NCBI GenBank assembly: GCA_017517305.1
Contig: JAFWZV010000003.1
Span: 1-64,000, forward strand
DNA length: 64,000 bases
Direction: 5' to 3'
DNA from: Lachnospiraceae bacterium
GTDB taxonomy: Bacteria > Bacillota > Clostridia > Lachnospirales > Lachnospiraceae
Shown here: positions 8,196 to 17,168 of the stretch, one piece after another
How positions within the stretch are numbered: the stretch's first letter is position 1
Layout: the number at the start of each line of letters is the position of its first letter
Made by a program: the position numbers and the translations under genes
The notes under the pieces: generated by a model
What the model was told of the DNA's origin: nothing
Databases searched by the model: none
The model's input: the letters and a program-made list of their open reading frames with translations, nothing else

Positions 8196-9899
8196 TTATT
8201 CCTCCACCTGATTAGTAAATGCTTTAAGACATACATTTGACTGCTGTGTCTCCTCTGCAGAGTGCCACAGCTCACCATATAAGCTTATATAGCCCTCTCC
8301 ATCTGTTATATCAAAGTTCTCTGTTCTCTCGTCCGAATTATATTCTATAGCTATAGGATGAACCGCTCCTGGTGTCTTAATCTTCACAACTACAGCAAAC
8401 TTTTCATTATCTGCAAGTCTTATACCCTCTGGCAAATCCACCGTATAATAACCTGCATACTTTGTGCTTCCTGCTGCCACAAACTCCCTATTCTTAAGGG
8501 ACTCCTTATCCACATAGTCTGTAACTACATATACCTCAAATTCTGTATCCTTGCCAGTTGCATAGAAGGACACTGCCTTAAGCTCCTCTGACTTACCTGC
8601 AGTATATACATTTGCAAAGTAAGCCTCCTCCTTGTCAAAGCCCATATGTCCTATCCAACCAAGCAAATCGGTCTGATATATGTTATCGTAATTATCCGCT
8701 TCTCCAACTCTAGTATAAATAACTGACTTTTGGCAAATATTTACATCATAATAGGATACATACACGTAGCCCTCATCACCAAATCCATCGCCCCAGCTAT
8801 TCTTACAGATAAATGCACCGTCACCCTCTGGTATATTGGTAAAGTTTTCCTTGGCATAATTATCATCCCAGCCAACTACCACCACGTCATGATTAGGAAG
8901 CTCCTCTCCATCATAGTAGTAAGAAGCATTCTCCTTAGAATAGTATGGAGATTCACTATCCACATACTCCATCTGAGTGTACACAGAGGTTTCAACAGCT
9001 CCGTATCTAAATATGGCGCTCTTTAACACCTCCATATCCTTTTCGTTGATAATTAAGGCCTCCTCAAGATGCTTAACTGCGTCTAAATTCTCATTGCTTT
9101 CCTCATCTCCATATGGATCATCCGCCTCATATACAGGCCCTTGCCATGCAGCTAGATAAGCAATACTCATGGTGTGCTCTCCACCACTATCAATGTCTAA
9201 GTTATAGCTATTGTTCATACTCATATGGTCTGTGGAAAATATATTTTCCTCCCCAGGAAGCAGGGTGGTCTCCAATGCTCCTAGTGAAGCAAATGCCCAA
9301 CAGGTACCATATCTTCCCTGATCTCTCACAGGGGTTACTCTTCCATAATCCCTCATATCATAAGAGGATGGTAGAAATTTTTCTCCTTCAAGCCTGGTTA
9401 AATCTATCCAATTAGCTCTCAAATCGTATGTAACCTTATAGCTGAAGAATTCTCCTATATTATCAAGAGGAATAAACAGCTTATCTCCATCCTTTACCAC
9501 AGTAGATTTAAGGTCAATAATGTGATTATCATTAACCATAGCCTGATTAGAGCCAATGGTAAGTACCACCTTATTGTCCCCCTTCATAATAATTACTCCG
9601 CCGTCGCTATATTCTAATACAGAACAGCTGAGTAGACTTTTCAGAAGGTCACTTTCTACCATAAGCACCATCTCACTGCTAACATAAACCTCATAATTAA
9701 ATCTATCCACATCAAGACCTGCAACTGTGAATTTTACATCATCAGAATTAAGCTTCTCCATCATTCCAGCCTTGTACACAGTGGCACAGCTTTCAAATTC
9801 CGAGGACTTTTCCACAGACACGCTTGGTCTTCTATTAATCAAATATGCAATTGCAACTATACCAAATAATGCGACAAGTAGTCCCACTATTTTCTTCAT
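8196..9899 (-). CDS. Membrane-anchored papain-family (C1) cysteine protease
   Basis: The 567-aa protein begins with a hydrophobic segment (residues 4-21) followed by a polar extracellular region. Residues about 100-170 resemble a copper-amine-oxidase-N-like wall-binding domain. The C1 domain follows: RYGTCWAF with catalytic Cys200, NHDVVVVGW with His337 and KNSWGDGFGDEGY with Asn367. A C-terminal beta-rich domain (about 400-560) looks like the lectin-like domain often attached to bacterial C1 proteases. It is expected to act at the cell surface; the substrate is unknown. The classical inhibitory propeptide is not obvious. Confidence 0.85.
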   Translation of the reverse strand: MKKIVGLLVALFGIVAIAYLINRRPSVSVEKSSEFESCATVYKAGMMEKLNSDDVKFTVAGLDVDRFNYEVYVSSEMVLMVESDLLKSLLSCSVLEYSDGGVIIMKGDNKVVLTIGSNQAMVNDNHIIDLKSTVVKDGDKLFIPLDNIGEFFSYKVTYDLRANWIDLTRLEGEKFLPSSYDMRDYGRVTPVRDQGRYGTCWAFASLGALETTLLPGEENIFSTDHMSMNNSYNLDIDSGGEHTMSIAYLAAWQGPVYEADDPYGDEESNENLDAVKHLEEALIINEKDMEVLKSAIFRYGAVETSVYTQMEYVDSESPYYSKENASYYYDGEELPNHDVVVVGWDDNYAKENFTNIPEGDGAFICKNSWGDGFGDEGYVYVSYYDVNICQKSVIYTRVGEADNYDNIYQTDLLGWIGHMGFDKEEAYFANVYTAGKSEELKAVSFYATGKDTEFEVYVVTDYVDKESLKNREFVAAGSTKYAGYYTVDLPEGIRLADNEKFAVVVKIKTPGAVHPIAIEYNSDERTENFDITDGEGYISLYGELWHSAEETQQSNVCLKAFTNQVEE

Positions 9900-9922
9900 A
9901 TAATCATCCCCAACAATAAGTC

Positions 9923-11077
9923 TTAATTTTTGTCCTTCTTAGGTGGCTTAGGTCCCATAAACTGATAGAAATAGGACTTAATCATACCGTTATAAATCTT
10001 TCTGTTCTTGTCTGCCTTTCTTCCCACATACTTCTCTGCATCCTCATAGGAAGTTATTAGATACATAGACCAATCCTGCAAAGCTGCAAAGCTTTCACCT
10101 ATGGTTTTGTACAGTGCAGGAAGCGCCTCCTTCTCCTCAAGTCTTTCTCCATAAGGAGGGTTTGTAATGATAAAGCCGTAATGCTTAGGATGTCTCAAAT
10201 CCTTCACATCTCTAGCCTGAAAATGTATGTACTTATCAACCTCTGCAGCCTTAGCATTAGCCATGGCACACTTCACAATTTCAGGGTCTAAATCATAGCC
10301 CTGAATATTCATCTCAACATCATGTCTAACCATATCCCTGGCCTCATCATAGGCGTTGTACCAAATCTTCTTAGGAATGACCTTCCCCCAGGAATCAGAA
10401 GCAAACTCTCTGTTCATACCAGGAGCAATATTTGCCCCTATCATAGCTGCCTCTATAGGAAATGTTCCACTTCCACAGAATGGATCCACTAAAACTCTAT
10501 CCTTATTCCAAGGTGTAAGCATAAGCAATGCTGCTGCCAAGGTTTCTGATATAGGAGCCTTACCAACTAATGTACGATAACCTCTCTTATGAAGTGAGGT
10601 ACCTGAGGTATCAAGTCCTATGGAAACCATATCCTTGAATATAAATACTCTAATAGGATACTCGTCTCCATCCTCCTCAAATCTACTCACCCTATAGGTC
10701 TGCTTCATACGCTCTACAATTGCCTTCTTCACAATTGACTGTATAGAGCTTCCAGAGAAAAGAGCACTCTTATTAGTAGTGGCCTTTGTTACCCAGAACT
10801 TTGCATCTCTTGGAAGATACTCCTCCCAATTAATAGCCTTTGTACCCTCGAAAAGCTCATCAAAGGTTGTAGCCTTAAAGCTCCCCATCTTAAGAAGTAT
10901 TCTCTCTGCTGTTCTAATAAATATATTTGCACGAGCAATGGCAGTCTCGTCACCTCTAAAGGTAACTCGACCATCCTCCACTGCTACTATCTCATATCCT
11001 AAGTCCAGTATTTCTCTCTTTAGTACCGCCTCAAGTCCAAAATGACAAGGGGCAATTAATTCCACATAATTTTCCAT
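9923..11077 (-). CDS. THUMP-domain RNA N2-guanine methyltransferase (RlmL N-terminal/YpsC type)
   Basis: The 384-aa protein has an N-terminal ferredoxin-like plus THUMP region (about residues 1-160) and a Rossmann methyltransferase domain with VDPFCGSGTFPIEAA for SAM binding and NPPYGERL as catalytic motif. Related proteins methylate guanines in 23S rRNA. It matches the single-domain YpsC group of Firmicutes rather than the two-domain E. coli RlmL. AAAGGA precedes the ATG, and a good minus-strand promoter lies about 100 bases upstream. Confidence 0.9.
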   Translation of the reverse strand: MENYVELIAPCHFGLEAVLKREILDLGYEIVAVEDGRVTFRGDETAIARANIFIRTAERILLKMGSFKATTFDELFEGTKAINWEEYLPRDAKFWVTKATTNKSALFSGSSIQSIVKKAIVERMKQTYRVSRFEEDGDEYPIRVFIFKDMVSIGLDTSGTSLHKRGYRTLVGKAPISETLAAALLMLTPWNKDRVLVDPFCGSGTFPIEAAMIGANIAPGMNREFASDSWGKVIPKKIWYNAYDEARDMVRHDVEMNIQGYDLDPEIVKCAMANAKAAEVDKYIHFQARDVKDLRHPKHYGFIITNPPYGERLEEKEALPALYKTIGESFAALQDWSMYLITSYEDAEKYVGRKADKNRKIYNGMIKSYFYQFMGPKPPKKDKN

Positions 11078-11175
11078 CTGTTTTTCCTTTCAAAACTATA
11101 CAAACCTTTGCCCTTCACATCGCTTTACAAAGCTTCCTGGAAAGGCCCATTAAGGCATAGTAACTCATATTACTA

Positions 11176-11204
11176 ATTTTATATTTTCCCTCTTTTTATG
11201 TCAA
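11176..11204 (-). promoter_or_regulatory. Sigma-A-type promoter for the THUMP methyltransferase gene
   Basis: On the minus strand TTGACA (11199-11204) is followed after 17 bases by TAAAAT (11176-11181). It lies in the only sizeable gap upstream of the gene. Confidence 0.7.
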
Positions 11205-11275
11205 CAAAGGAAAAGACCAAATTTACTGGAAAATACTGCATTTTTTCGTGATTTTAACTAAGGCTTACCCAATTG

Positions 11276-11587
11276 CTATCTTCCTCCCTTAGTTAATGCT
11301 CCCCTATACTCCTTAAGACCTCCAACTGTGTTGATGACCTTATAGCCCTTCTCCGAAAGAATGCTAGCTGCGGCAGTGCTTCTGCCTCCGGTTTCGCAGT
11401 ACAGTATAAGCACCTTTCCCCTTGGCATAGATATATTTCCCTGACGCAACTTTTGAAGAGGCAGATTAATAGCCATTGGTATATGTCCACTGACAAATTC
11501 TTCTCTTTCCCTTACGTCCACTATTATTCCGCCTTTGTTAAGTGCTTCTGCCATAATATTTCTTATATTAATATTGTGAAATCTCAT
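11276..11587 (-). CDS. Single-domain rhodanese-like sulfurtransferase
   Basis: This 103-aa protein is one rhodanese domain: VDVREREEFVSGHIPMAINLP near residues 23-43 and the active-site loop YCETGGRS with Cys64. Such proteins move sulfane sulfur between carriers. The start is the ATG at 11587 with AAAGGAGG 8 bases upstream; the longer frame adds 22 residues without a site. It is followed by a gap before the methyltransferase promoter. Confidence 0.88.
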   Translation of the reverse strand: MRFHNINIRNIMAEALNKGGIIVDVREREEFVSGHIPMAINLPLQKLRQGNISMPRGKVLILYCETGGRSTAAASILSEKGYKVINTVGGLKEYRGALTKGGR

Positions 11588-11656
11588 ATTGTCCGCCTCC
11601 TTTATCTCCTTAATATAAGATATTCTCATATGTAGTTTTTGTGCACCAATCAAAGA

Positions 11657-11693
11657 AAACCCCTGGTGGATAATTATTATCCATCAGGGGTTT
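11657..11693 (-). terminator. Intrinsic terminator after the Asn-rich gene
   Basis: AACCCCTG...CAGGGGTT pairs around a GGATAATAATTATCC inner stem; on the minus strand it is followed by TTCTTTG. It lies about 20 bases past the stop of the small gene. Confidence 0.75.
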
Positions 11694-11711
11694 GTTACTA
11701 ACTCTTAATTA

Positions 11712-11885
11712 TTAGTAGCAGTTCTTTGAATTGCTTGCATTTGATGCATTATTTGCATTCTTAGCATTGTTAGCATTTGATGCATTCTTTGAATTGTTTG
11801 CATTCATACCGTTATTAGCATTTGTTGCATTCTTTGAGTTGTTTGCATTTGAAGCATTGCTTACGTTCTTGCTATTAGTTGACAT
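11712..11885 (-). CDS. Asn-rich repetitive microprotein
   Basis: A 57-aa frame starts with ATG at 11885, with GGAGG 7 bases upstream, and has its own terminator. Except for the first few residues and the terminal KNCY it is built from near-repeats of N-A-S/N-N-S/A-K-N units, with Asn close to half of all residues and no hydrophobic core. No known family comes to mind. The good ribosome binding site and terminator argue it is real. It could be an intrinsically disordered or amyloid-like peptide or a surface/spore-associated component; function unknown. Confidence 0.7.
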   Translation of the reverse strand: MSTNSKNVSNASNANNSKNATNANNGMNANNSKNASNANNAKNANNASNASNSKNCY

Positions 11886-11999
11886 ATCTTTTCCTCCATA
11901 ATTATGTGGCAAAAGCCATTTAATTGATACAGTAAAAGTATGTCCGAAAATTCTTATATGTATTCATGGAATATTTAAAGGCTTTCCATATTTTACAAC

Positions 12000-12560
12000 T
12001 TACTGTGGTGTTGGTACATCAAGCTCAAATATTTTATCTCCTTCATACTCATCATAAAATGTAAGACTGCTTGGTACCTCATCCTCATCAAAGGCGAACA
12101 TGAAGCTTACCTTATTGGTTTTTGCTGAAGCTATAATCTCAGTGTTAAAGCGATCATACTCATCCATCTCATAATAGTAGTCACAAACTTCAAAGCTTTC
12201 CATATTTTCATCTTCATTTTCCACATGAAACCTGAAAAATTCTCTGTGAATATATATAGGATTAACACCTACATTGGTCACGTCTACAGTAACCTGATAT
12301 ATGCATTTCTTTTTATAACGCTCATCTAATTCATATTCTGAAAAATGAGCTTCAACCATATCTGTTCTTTCTATCTGAACAATACTTGCTTGTCCCAATT
12401 CATACTGACATTCATATGCATATTCATCAGAATTATCATCGTACAAATAAAAGCTAACTGGTACTGCAAAAATTATCACTAAAAATAATAATCCTGCAAC
12501 TCCTATTTTTCTCCATATAAACTTTGTAATAGATAGGAAAATTTTTAATACTAGCCTCAT
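12000..12560 (-). CDS. Membrane-anchored protein of unknown function
   Basis: The 186-aa protein has one hydrophobic N-terminal anchor (about residues 20-41) and an extracytoplasmic, acidic beta-rich domain rich in Tyr, Glu and Asp. The pattern (paired strands, VTVDVTNVGVNP, FRFHVENED) resembles the DUF4352/telokin-like immunoglobulin fold of secreted Firmicute proteins. Its start overlaps the preceding gene's stop by one base, so the two are translationally coupled. Function unknown. Confidence 0.7.
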   Translation of the reverse strand: MRLVLKIFLSITKFIWRKIGVAGLLFLVIIFAVPVSFYLYDDNSDEYAYECQYELGQASIVQIERTDMVEAHFSEYELDERYKKKCIYQVTVDVTNVGVNPIYIHREFFRFHVENEDENMESFEVCDYYYEMDEYDRFNTEIIASAKTNKVSFMFAFDEDEVPSSLTFYDEYEGDKIFELDVPTPQ

Positions 12561-13369
12561 TACTCCACCTCCACTTCTGGAAGATACATAAGATATGTAG
12601 TATCCATTTCCTTATAGTTATAATCCTCCTGGTCACACTCATATACATCAAAGCCTAGACCGTAGATTTCTTCATCCTCTTTCAGTACAAAGTACAGAAT
12701 ACCTCCATCATTTTTGATATAGCCACCTATGTTTTTCTCCATAATTTGGTATCTATCAGCAGTAATAAATTCCTTAATATCATAGCTTTCTAAAGGACTT
12801 ATGGTCATACCCTCTGAGGTTTCTAGATAAACCTGTACCGCCCTATATAAGCTGATATATGTACTTCCCTCATGTGTCACATCATAGCTTACTGCATACA
12901 CCACATAGTTTTCTGGCAGACTCCAATAATTCTCATTGTCTATGTAATAATCCAAAATCTCTATAGTGTAATCCCCTACTTGAATTTTTTCATCAATCAT
13001 CTTAGGCACAACTGTTGGTTTCTCTGTAATGCGCTGTTTCTCTAACATTTTCTTGCTGGTATGTATTCCTACAAAAGGCCATATAATACAGAAAATCAGA
13101 GCCATAATCTCCAGTCCAATAATAACCTTCTTGGTTGTACTTAAAGGCTTTCTTGGCTGCTTACCTGCCTTTGTAGTTTCATCAATGCTTGCGCCACAGT
13201 TTTCCTCATTACTATACATAGTATGTACAGAATTTTGATCATACATGCTATGTATCTCACTGTGATTATAGGCGCCATCCACACGATAATATGCTGCACA
13301 CTCTGGACATATATTATGATTTAATTCCAAATCAAATTTTGTACCACAAAGCTGACATTTTACCTTCAT
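12560..13369 (-). CDS. Zinc-ribbon, single-pass membrane protein with DUF4352-like outer domain
   Basis: The 269-aa protein starts with a cytoplasmic zinc ribbon (Cys5, Cys8, Cys21, Cys24), has a polar linker, one membrane helix (about residues 83-104) and an extracytoplasmic beta-rich domain beginning VGDYTIEILDYYIDN. That outer domain contains the VVYAVSYDVTHEG pattern of DUF4352-like folds. Its paralogous-looking partner gene follows directly. The architecture of an inner zinc ribbon plus outer sensor-like domain is common in Clostridia without assigned function. Confidence 0.75.
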   Translation of the reverse strand: MKVKCQLCGTKFDLELNHNICPECAAYYRVDGAYNHSEIHSMYDQNSVHTMYSNEENCGASIDETTKAGKQPRKPLSTTKKVIIGLEIMALIFCIIWPFVGIHTSKKMLEKQRITEKPTVVPKMIDEKIQVGDYTIEILDYYIDNENYWSLPENYVVYAVSYDVTHEGSTYISLYRAVQVYLETSEGMTISPLESYDIKEFITADRYQIMEKNIGGYIKNDGGILYFVLKEDEEIYGLGFDVYECDQEDYNYKEMDTTYLMYLPEVEVE

Positions 13370-13424
13370 TTGTTCTCCTTTTTAAACTCCCTCAAATAAC
13401 GACAGAGCCTTCTTTCTTATTAAA

Positions 13425-13548
13425 AAAAGAACGAGGATTTTACCTTTTTGCCGACCTGCCTAGAGTGGATCCACGCTGACACTTAAAACGGTCAGCTTAG
13501 TCCCCACCCTGTCGCGGCCGGAATGAAATATATCGCCTCGTTCCTTTT
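13425..13548. repeat. Structured dispersed element, copy 1
   Basis: Outer arm GAACGAGG (13429-13436) pairs with CCTCGTTC (13536-13543). Inside are GCCG (13450-13453)/CGGC (13515-13518), conserved ACCTGCCTAG (13454-13463), inner helix GTGG (13465-13468)/CCAC (13504-13507), and hairpin GCTGAC (13475-13480)/GTCAGC (13491-13496) with a 10-nt loop identical in all copies. It lies just 3' of pgi; on the minus strand the arm is followed by seven T, so it could also end the pgi transcript. Which strand is functional is unresolved. Confidence 0.75.
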
Positions 13549-13563
13549 ATTATATGAATTTAA

Positions 13564-14919
13564 TTACTGTCCAAGTCTTGCAAGAAGCTCTGCTCTCTTT
13601 GCTTCATTTCCTGGCTTGCCAAGAAGAGCGAACATGTTGCTCTTATAGCTCTCAACACCTGGCTGGTTGAATGGATTTACACCGAGAACGTATCCACTCA
13701 TACCACAAGCAAACTCGAATACGTAGAAGAGCTCTCCAAGTGATAATTCATCTATCTGCTCCATATTAACAAGGATGTTTGGAACACCACCGTCAACGTG
13801 AGCTAAAATTGTTCCGTTCATAGCACACTTATTGATAAAGTCAACTGTCTGTCCTGTAAGGTAGTTAAGTCCATCAAGATCAACTGGCTCCTCCTCCATA
13901 GTCACTGTAAGCTTTGGATTAAGTACGTTTATTACTGTCTCGAAATGGTTCTTAGTACCCTCCTGAATAAACTGTCCAAGTGAGTGAAGGTCTGTAGTAA
14001 AGTCTACAGCTGTAGGGAAGATACCCTTTCCATCCTTACCCTCGCTCTCGCCGTAAAGCTGCTTCCACCACTCTGATACGTAGTGAAGTGCTGGCTCGTA
14101 GTTAGCAAGAATCTCCATGCCAAGTCCCTTCTCATGAAGAACGTTACGAACAGCTGCATACTTCATAGCGTCATTTGAATCAAAATCATTAGCTATGCAG
14201 TACTCACGTGCATTTGCAGCACCCTGCATAAGCTTATCTATATCAGCACCACTAACTGCGATAGGAAGTAAACCTACTGCTGTAAGAACTGAGAAACGTC
14301 CTCCTACATCATCAGGTACTACAAATGTCTCATAGCCCTCCTCTGTAGCAAGAGTCTTTAAAGCTCCCTTAGCTGCATCAGTAGTTGCGTAAATTCTCTT
14401 AGCTGCATCAGCCTTACCATACTTAGCCTCAAGCTTCTTCTTCATAATTCTGAATGCAATAGCTGGCTCTGTAGTTGTACCTGACTTTGAGATAACATTT
14501 ACTGAGAAATCCTTATCTCCGATTGCATCCATAAGATGTGAAAGGTAAGTGCTGCTTATATTATTACCACAGTAGTAAATCTCAGGAGTCTTACGAACCT
14601 CCTTAGATACTGAGTTGTAGAATGAATGTCTAAGTGCCTCGATAGCTGCTCTTGCTCCAAGATATGAGCCACCGATACCAATTACTATAAGTACATCAGA
14701 ATCACTCTTAATCTTTTCTGCTGCCTTCTTAATTCTTGCGAACTCATCCTTATCGTAATCTACAGGAAGGTCAATCCATCCAAGGAAGTCATTGCCCTCA
14801 CCTGTCTTCTCAAGAAGTGTCTTCTTAGCTGCAGCTACTCTAGAAGACATTGCCTGAACATCTTCCTTAGAAGCCATAAACTCAGTGTTACTAAAATCGA
14901 ATTTGATTGTCTGTGCCAT
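13564..14919 (-). CDS. pgi: Glucose-6-phosphate isomerase
   Basis: The 451-aa enzyme interconverts glucose-6-phosphate and fructose-6-phosphate. Length matches the Firmicute form. Signatures include [15 protein letters not shown] (phosphate-binding), [16 protein letters not shown] and the C-terminal [12 protein letters not shown] block with the catalytic lysine region. It is a single-gene unit: a promoter lies 80-115 bases upstream and the structured repeat copy 1 follows its stop. Confidence 0.97.
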   Translation of the reverse strand: MAQTIKFDFSNTEFMASKEDVQAMSSRVAAAKKTLLEKTGEGNDFLGWIDLPVDYDKDEFARIKKAAEKIKSDSDVLIVIGIGGSYLGARAAIEALRHSFYNSVSKEVRKTPEIYYCGNNISSTYLSHLMDAIGDKDFSVNVISKSGTTTEPAIAFRIMKKKLEAKYGKADAAKRIYATTDAAKGALKTLATEEGYETFVVPDDVGGRFSVLTAVGLLPIAVSGADIDKLMQGAANAREYCIANDFDSNDAMKYAAVRNVLHEKGLGMEILANYEPALHYVSEWWKQLYGESEGKDGKGIFPTAVDFTTDLHSLGQFIQEGTKNHFETVINVLNPKLTVTMEEEPVDLDGLNYLTGQTVDFINKCAMNGTILAHVDGGVPNILVNMEQIDELSLGELFYVFEFACGMSGYVLGVNPFNQPGVESYKSNMFALLGKPGNEAKRAELLARLGQ

Positions 14920-15007
14920 GTTTTATCTCCTCGTTTTCTTAATTATTACACATCCCACATGAGGGATATTATTTCGCCTTACTCTCCCTTAGCGAAACAC
15001 TAGGAAT

Positions 15008-15036
15008 ATTTTATCAAAATACATTTTCTAATACAA
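15008..15036 (-). promoter_or_regulatory. Sigma-A-type promoter for pgi
   Basis: On the minus strand TTGTAT (15031-15036) is followed after 17 bases by TAAAAT (15008-15013). The leader between it and the start contains two small hairpins (TTTCGC/GCGAAA and ATCCC/GGGAT). Confidence 0.6.
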
Positions 15037-15076
15037 GCCTTTGATTTTAAAAATTCCCTATATTTGGCTTTAAAGG

Positions 15077-16024
15077 CTACTTAAGCTCATTGAGACTGGC
15101 AAACCTGTAGCCCTTAGCCTTCATATTGACTATCACTGTCTTAAGCGCATCAGCATTGGACTCTGACACATTGTGCATCAGAATTATGGCACCATTATGG
15201 TGATATTTTTCGAAATGAGCTGTAACATAATCCACTCCAGGCTGATTATTCACATCATAATCCATGTAGGCCATGCTCCAAAATATAGTTTTGTACCCTA
15301 AGTCCTGAGTTAATTTTAAAGTTCTTTGGCTGTATTCACCCATTGGCGGTCGCAGGTAGGGATCCATAGCATATCCCGTATTCTCTGCCATATATTTTGC
15401 ACAGCCATTTACCTCCTCTATTATTTCCTCATAGGACCTCTCCGGCATGGATGGGTGGGTTATAGTGTGATTACCAACCTGATGTCCTTCCTCTTTCATT
15501 CGCTTTGTAAGGTCTATATTATCCCTTATGTAGGTCTGTGTTACAAAGAAGCATGCCGGCACATTTTGCTCCTTCAATACATCTAATATCTGACTGGTAT
15601 AATTATTCTCGTAGCCACAGTCAAAGGTTAGGTAAAGCACCTTATCCTCATCTCTAGCATTTTTATCCACATGATACCCTCCGTACTGATATATATCTAT
15701 GGTATCATCGCAACCTGTAGGCTCGTGATTATCCTTTCGCACCATATACCAGGCCAGCTTACTGTTGGAATAATCATAGTAGCTGTCCTTATCTAAAATT
15801 TTATTTTCTATAGGAAATGTCTCATATCTTATATTTTCATTATTCTCCACCTGCTCTTCTTTCTGAACATCTAATGAGGAGCTTTTTATGTTTTTGGCAT
15901 CTCCTGTAGCTATATTTTTACTATCATAATTATTTGTTTTTATTATCCCTGATGATATACCCCCTTTAACTGCAAATATAGCTGTAATGAGTAGTAAACT
16001 AACAATTAATATTTTTCTTTTCAA
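15077..16024 (-). CDS. PdaA-like polysaccharide (peptidoglycan) deacetylase
   Basis: The 315-aa protein has an N-terminal signal/anchor (residues 4-22) and a NodB-type carbohydrate esterase 4 domain: LTFDCGYENNYT near residue 147, GNHTITHPSM for zinc-binding His residues, YLRPPMGEYS, and the C-terminal LMHNVSESN. The TFDxGYEN form, rather than TFDDG, matches B. subtilis PdaA, which deacetylates muramic acid to start muramic-delta-lactam formation in spore cortex. The start is TTG at 16024; it overlaps the TGA of the upstream gene and has AAAGGA 9 bases before it, indicating translational coupling. Confidence 0.82.
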   Translation of the reverse strand: MKRKILIVSLLLITAIFAVKGGISSGIIKTNNYDSKNIATGDAKNIKSSSLDVQKEEQVENNENIRYETFPIENKILDKDSYYDYSNSKLAWYMVRKDNHEPTGCDDTIDIYQYGGYHVDKNARDEDKVLYLTFDCGYENNYTSQILDVLKEQNVPACFFVTQTYIRDNIDLTKRMKEEGHQVGNHTITHPSMPERSYEEIIEEVNGCAKYMAENTGYAMDPYLRPPMGEYSQRTLKLTQDLGYKTIFWSMAYMDYDVNNQPGVDYVTAHFEKYHHNGAIILMHNVSESNADALKTVIVNMKAKGYRFASLNELK

Positions 16025-16683
16025 GAGAAGAATTCCTTTAGAAAGCTATCTAACATCTTGTCATTATCTATAGGTCTTTCCTCCGTGGCAGCAGCAATTT
16101 CCTTGGCCGGGTCCTTAAGAGGCCTCCTTAGGTCAGCAAATTCCTTCAAATCCTCTGGAGATATCCTTTCCTTTGGTGGTGGTAATGTAAGATTTTCTAG
16201 ATAATCTCTGATATTAGCCTTCAATATTTCCACTTTATTATTTATTAAAAATATATTCTCTAATACCAATAAAAATGCACATACTAATACTCCATTTGCT
16301 AAAAGTGTAACCATCTCCGGGCTTCCTCTCCACCTACTCTCGTAATATAGGAAGCTTCCCGACATTACCATTGTGGCTGACAATATTAGAACTATGCCTG
16401 ATCGCTTCCATAATTCAAGGGGCAATCCCGCCCATTTCAAACGTCGTATATTTTTTTCCACAAAGGCTGCTCCGTTGCCTCTGTTTATTCCTAAGTTTCT
16501 TCCATTCACATATTTTTGTCTCATTATACGTAAGCTCTTCTTTCTGGTGGTGGCCATATTCTCTGATGCCTTAATCATTGACCTCATATGAAAGCTCACA
16601 CACAGCTTAATAAGTAATCCTAGCAATCCTATTCCCCATAGAATATGCACATTTGTCCCTAAACCCATGATTACGTCATACAT
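16021..16683 (-). CDS. Conserved membrane protein of unknown function
   Basis: The 220-aa protein has hydrophobic helices at about residues 10-30, 97-113 and 122-146, with a basic cytoplasmic loop between the first two and a proline/acid-rich C-terminal tail. It is not a family I recognise. Its stop overlaps the TTG start of the PdaA-like deacetylase, so both are probably made together. A role near the cell envelope is inferred from that coupling only. Confidence 0.7.
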   Translation of the reverse strand: MYDVIMGLGTNVHILWGIGLLGLLIKLCVSFHMRSMIKASENMATTRKKSLRIMRQKYVNGRNLGINRGNGAAFVEKNIRRLKWAGLPLELWKRSGIVLILSATMVMSGSFLYYESRWRGSPEMVTLLANGVLVCAFLLVLENIFLINNKVEILKANIRDYLENLTLPPPKERISPEDLKEFADLRRPLKDPAKEIAAATEERPIDNDKMLDSFLKEFFS

Positions 16684-16918
16684 TTTGCTTACCTCTTTTC
16701 ATTTTTTCTCGCAGGTTTTCCTGCCGATGGGCTGATTATAGGAAAGGTTAATTTGAGAAAGCAAGTCTTTTTACACAGCAAATTTCCCCTTTTTATGCGG
16801 AAAAATATGCCTTTAATCTCCTAAACAATTATGCTATACTTATTGAAGCTTTTATTGGCTTTAATTAATCTGTACTAGAATCATTAAAATATGCCAAAGC
16901 TAAAGAGAGGTTATTATT

Positions 16919-17155
16919 ATGAATTATAAAACTAAAGGAACTTGTTCACAGGCAATTGACTTTGATATTGAAGAGGGCAAGGTGTATAACGTTAAGTTCT
17001 ATGGTGGATGTAACGGAAACCTTAAGGGTATCGGAGCCCTTGTAGAGGGTATGGAGGTAGCTGAGGTTGTTAAACGACTTGAAGGTACTACCTGCGGTTT
17101 TAAGAATACCTCATGCCCAGACCAGCTTGCCAAAGCACTTAAAGAATATATGTAG
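16919..17155 (+). CDS. TSCPD-domain protein (TIGR03905-like)
   Basis: The 78-aa protein contains the name-giving TSCPDQL motif near its C-terminus, CGGNLKG-like YGGCNGNLKGI in the middle and a GTCSQAI start. These small proteins resemble the C-terminal domain of some ribonucleotide reductases; their function is not known. It is followed 13 bases later by murG. AGAGAGGT precedes the ATG. Confidence 0.85.
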   Translation: MNYKTKGTCSQAIDFDIEEGKVYNVKFYGGCNGNLKGIGALVEGMEVAEVVKRLEGTTCGFKNTSCPDQLAKALKEYM

Positions 17156-17168
17156 TATGGAGGCTTCT

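Noticed and set aside
11712..11885. Short direct repeats resembling a CRISPR or VNTR array
   Set aside because: The repeats are 6-15 bases without spacers and follow codon periodicity of the Asn-rich protein, so they are coding repeats.
13425..13548. Reading the structured repeat simply as a terminator
   Set aside because: The outer arm plus T-run could terminate, but the conserved inner core, shared by a copy that has no T-run (52757-52902), is not explained by termination.
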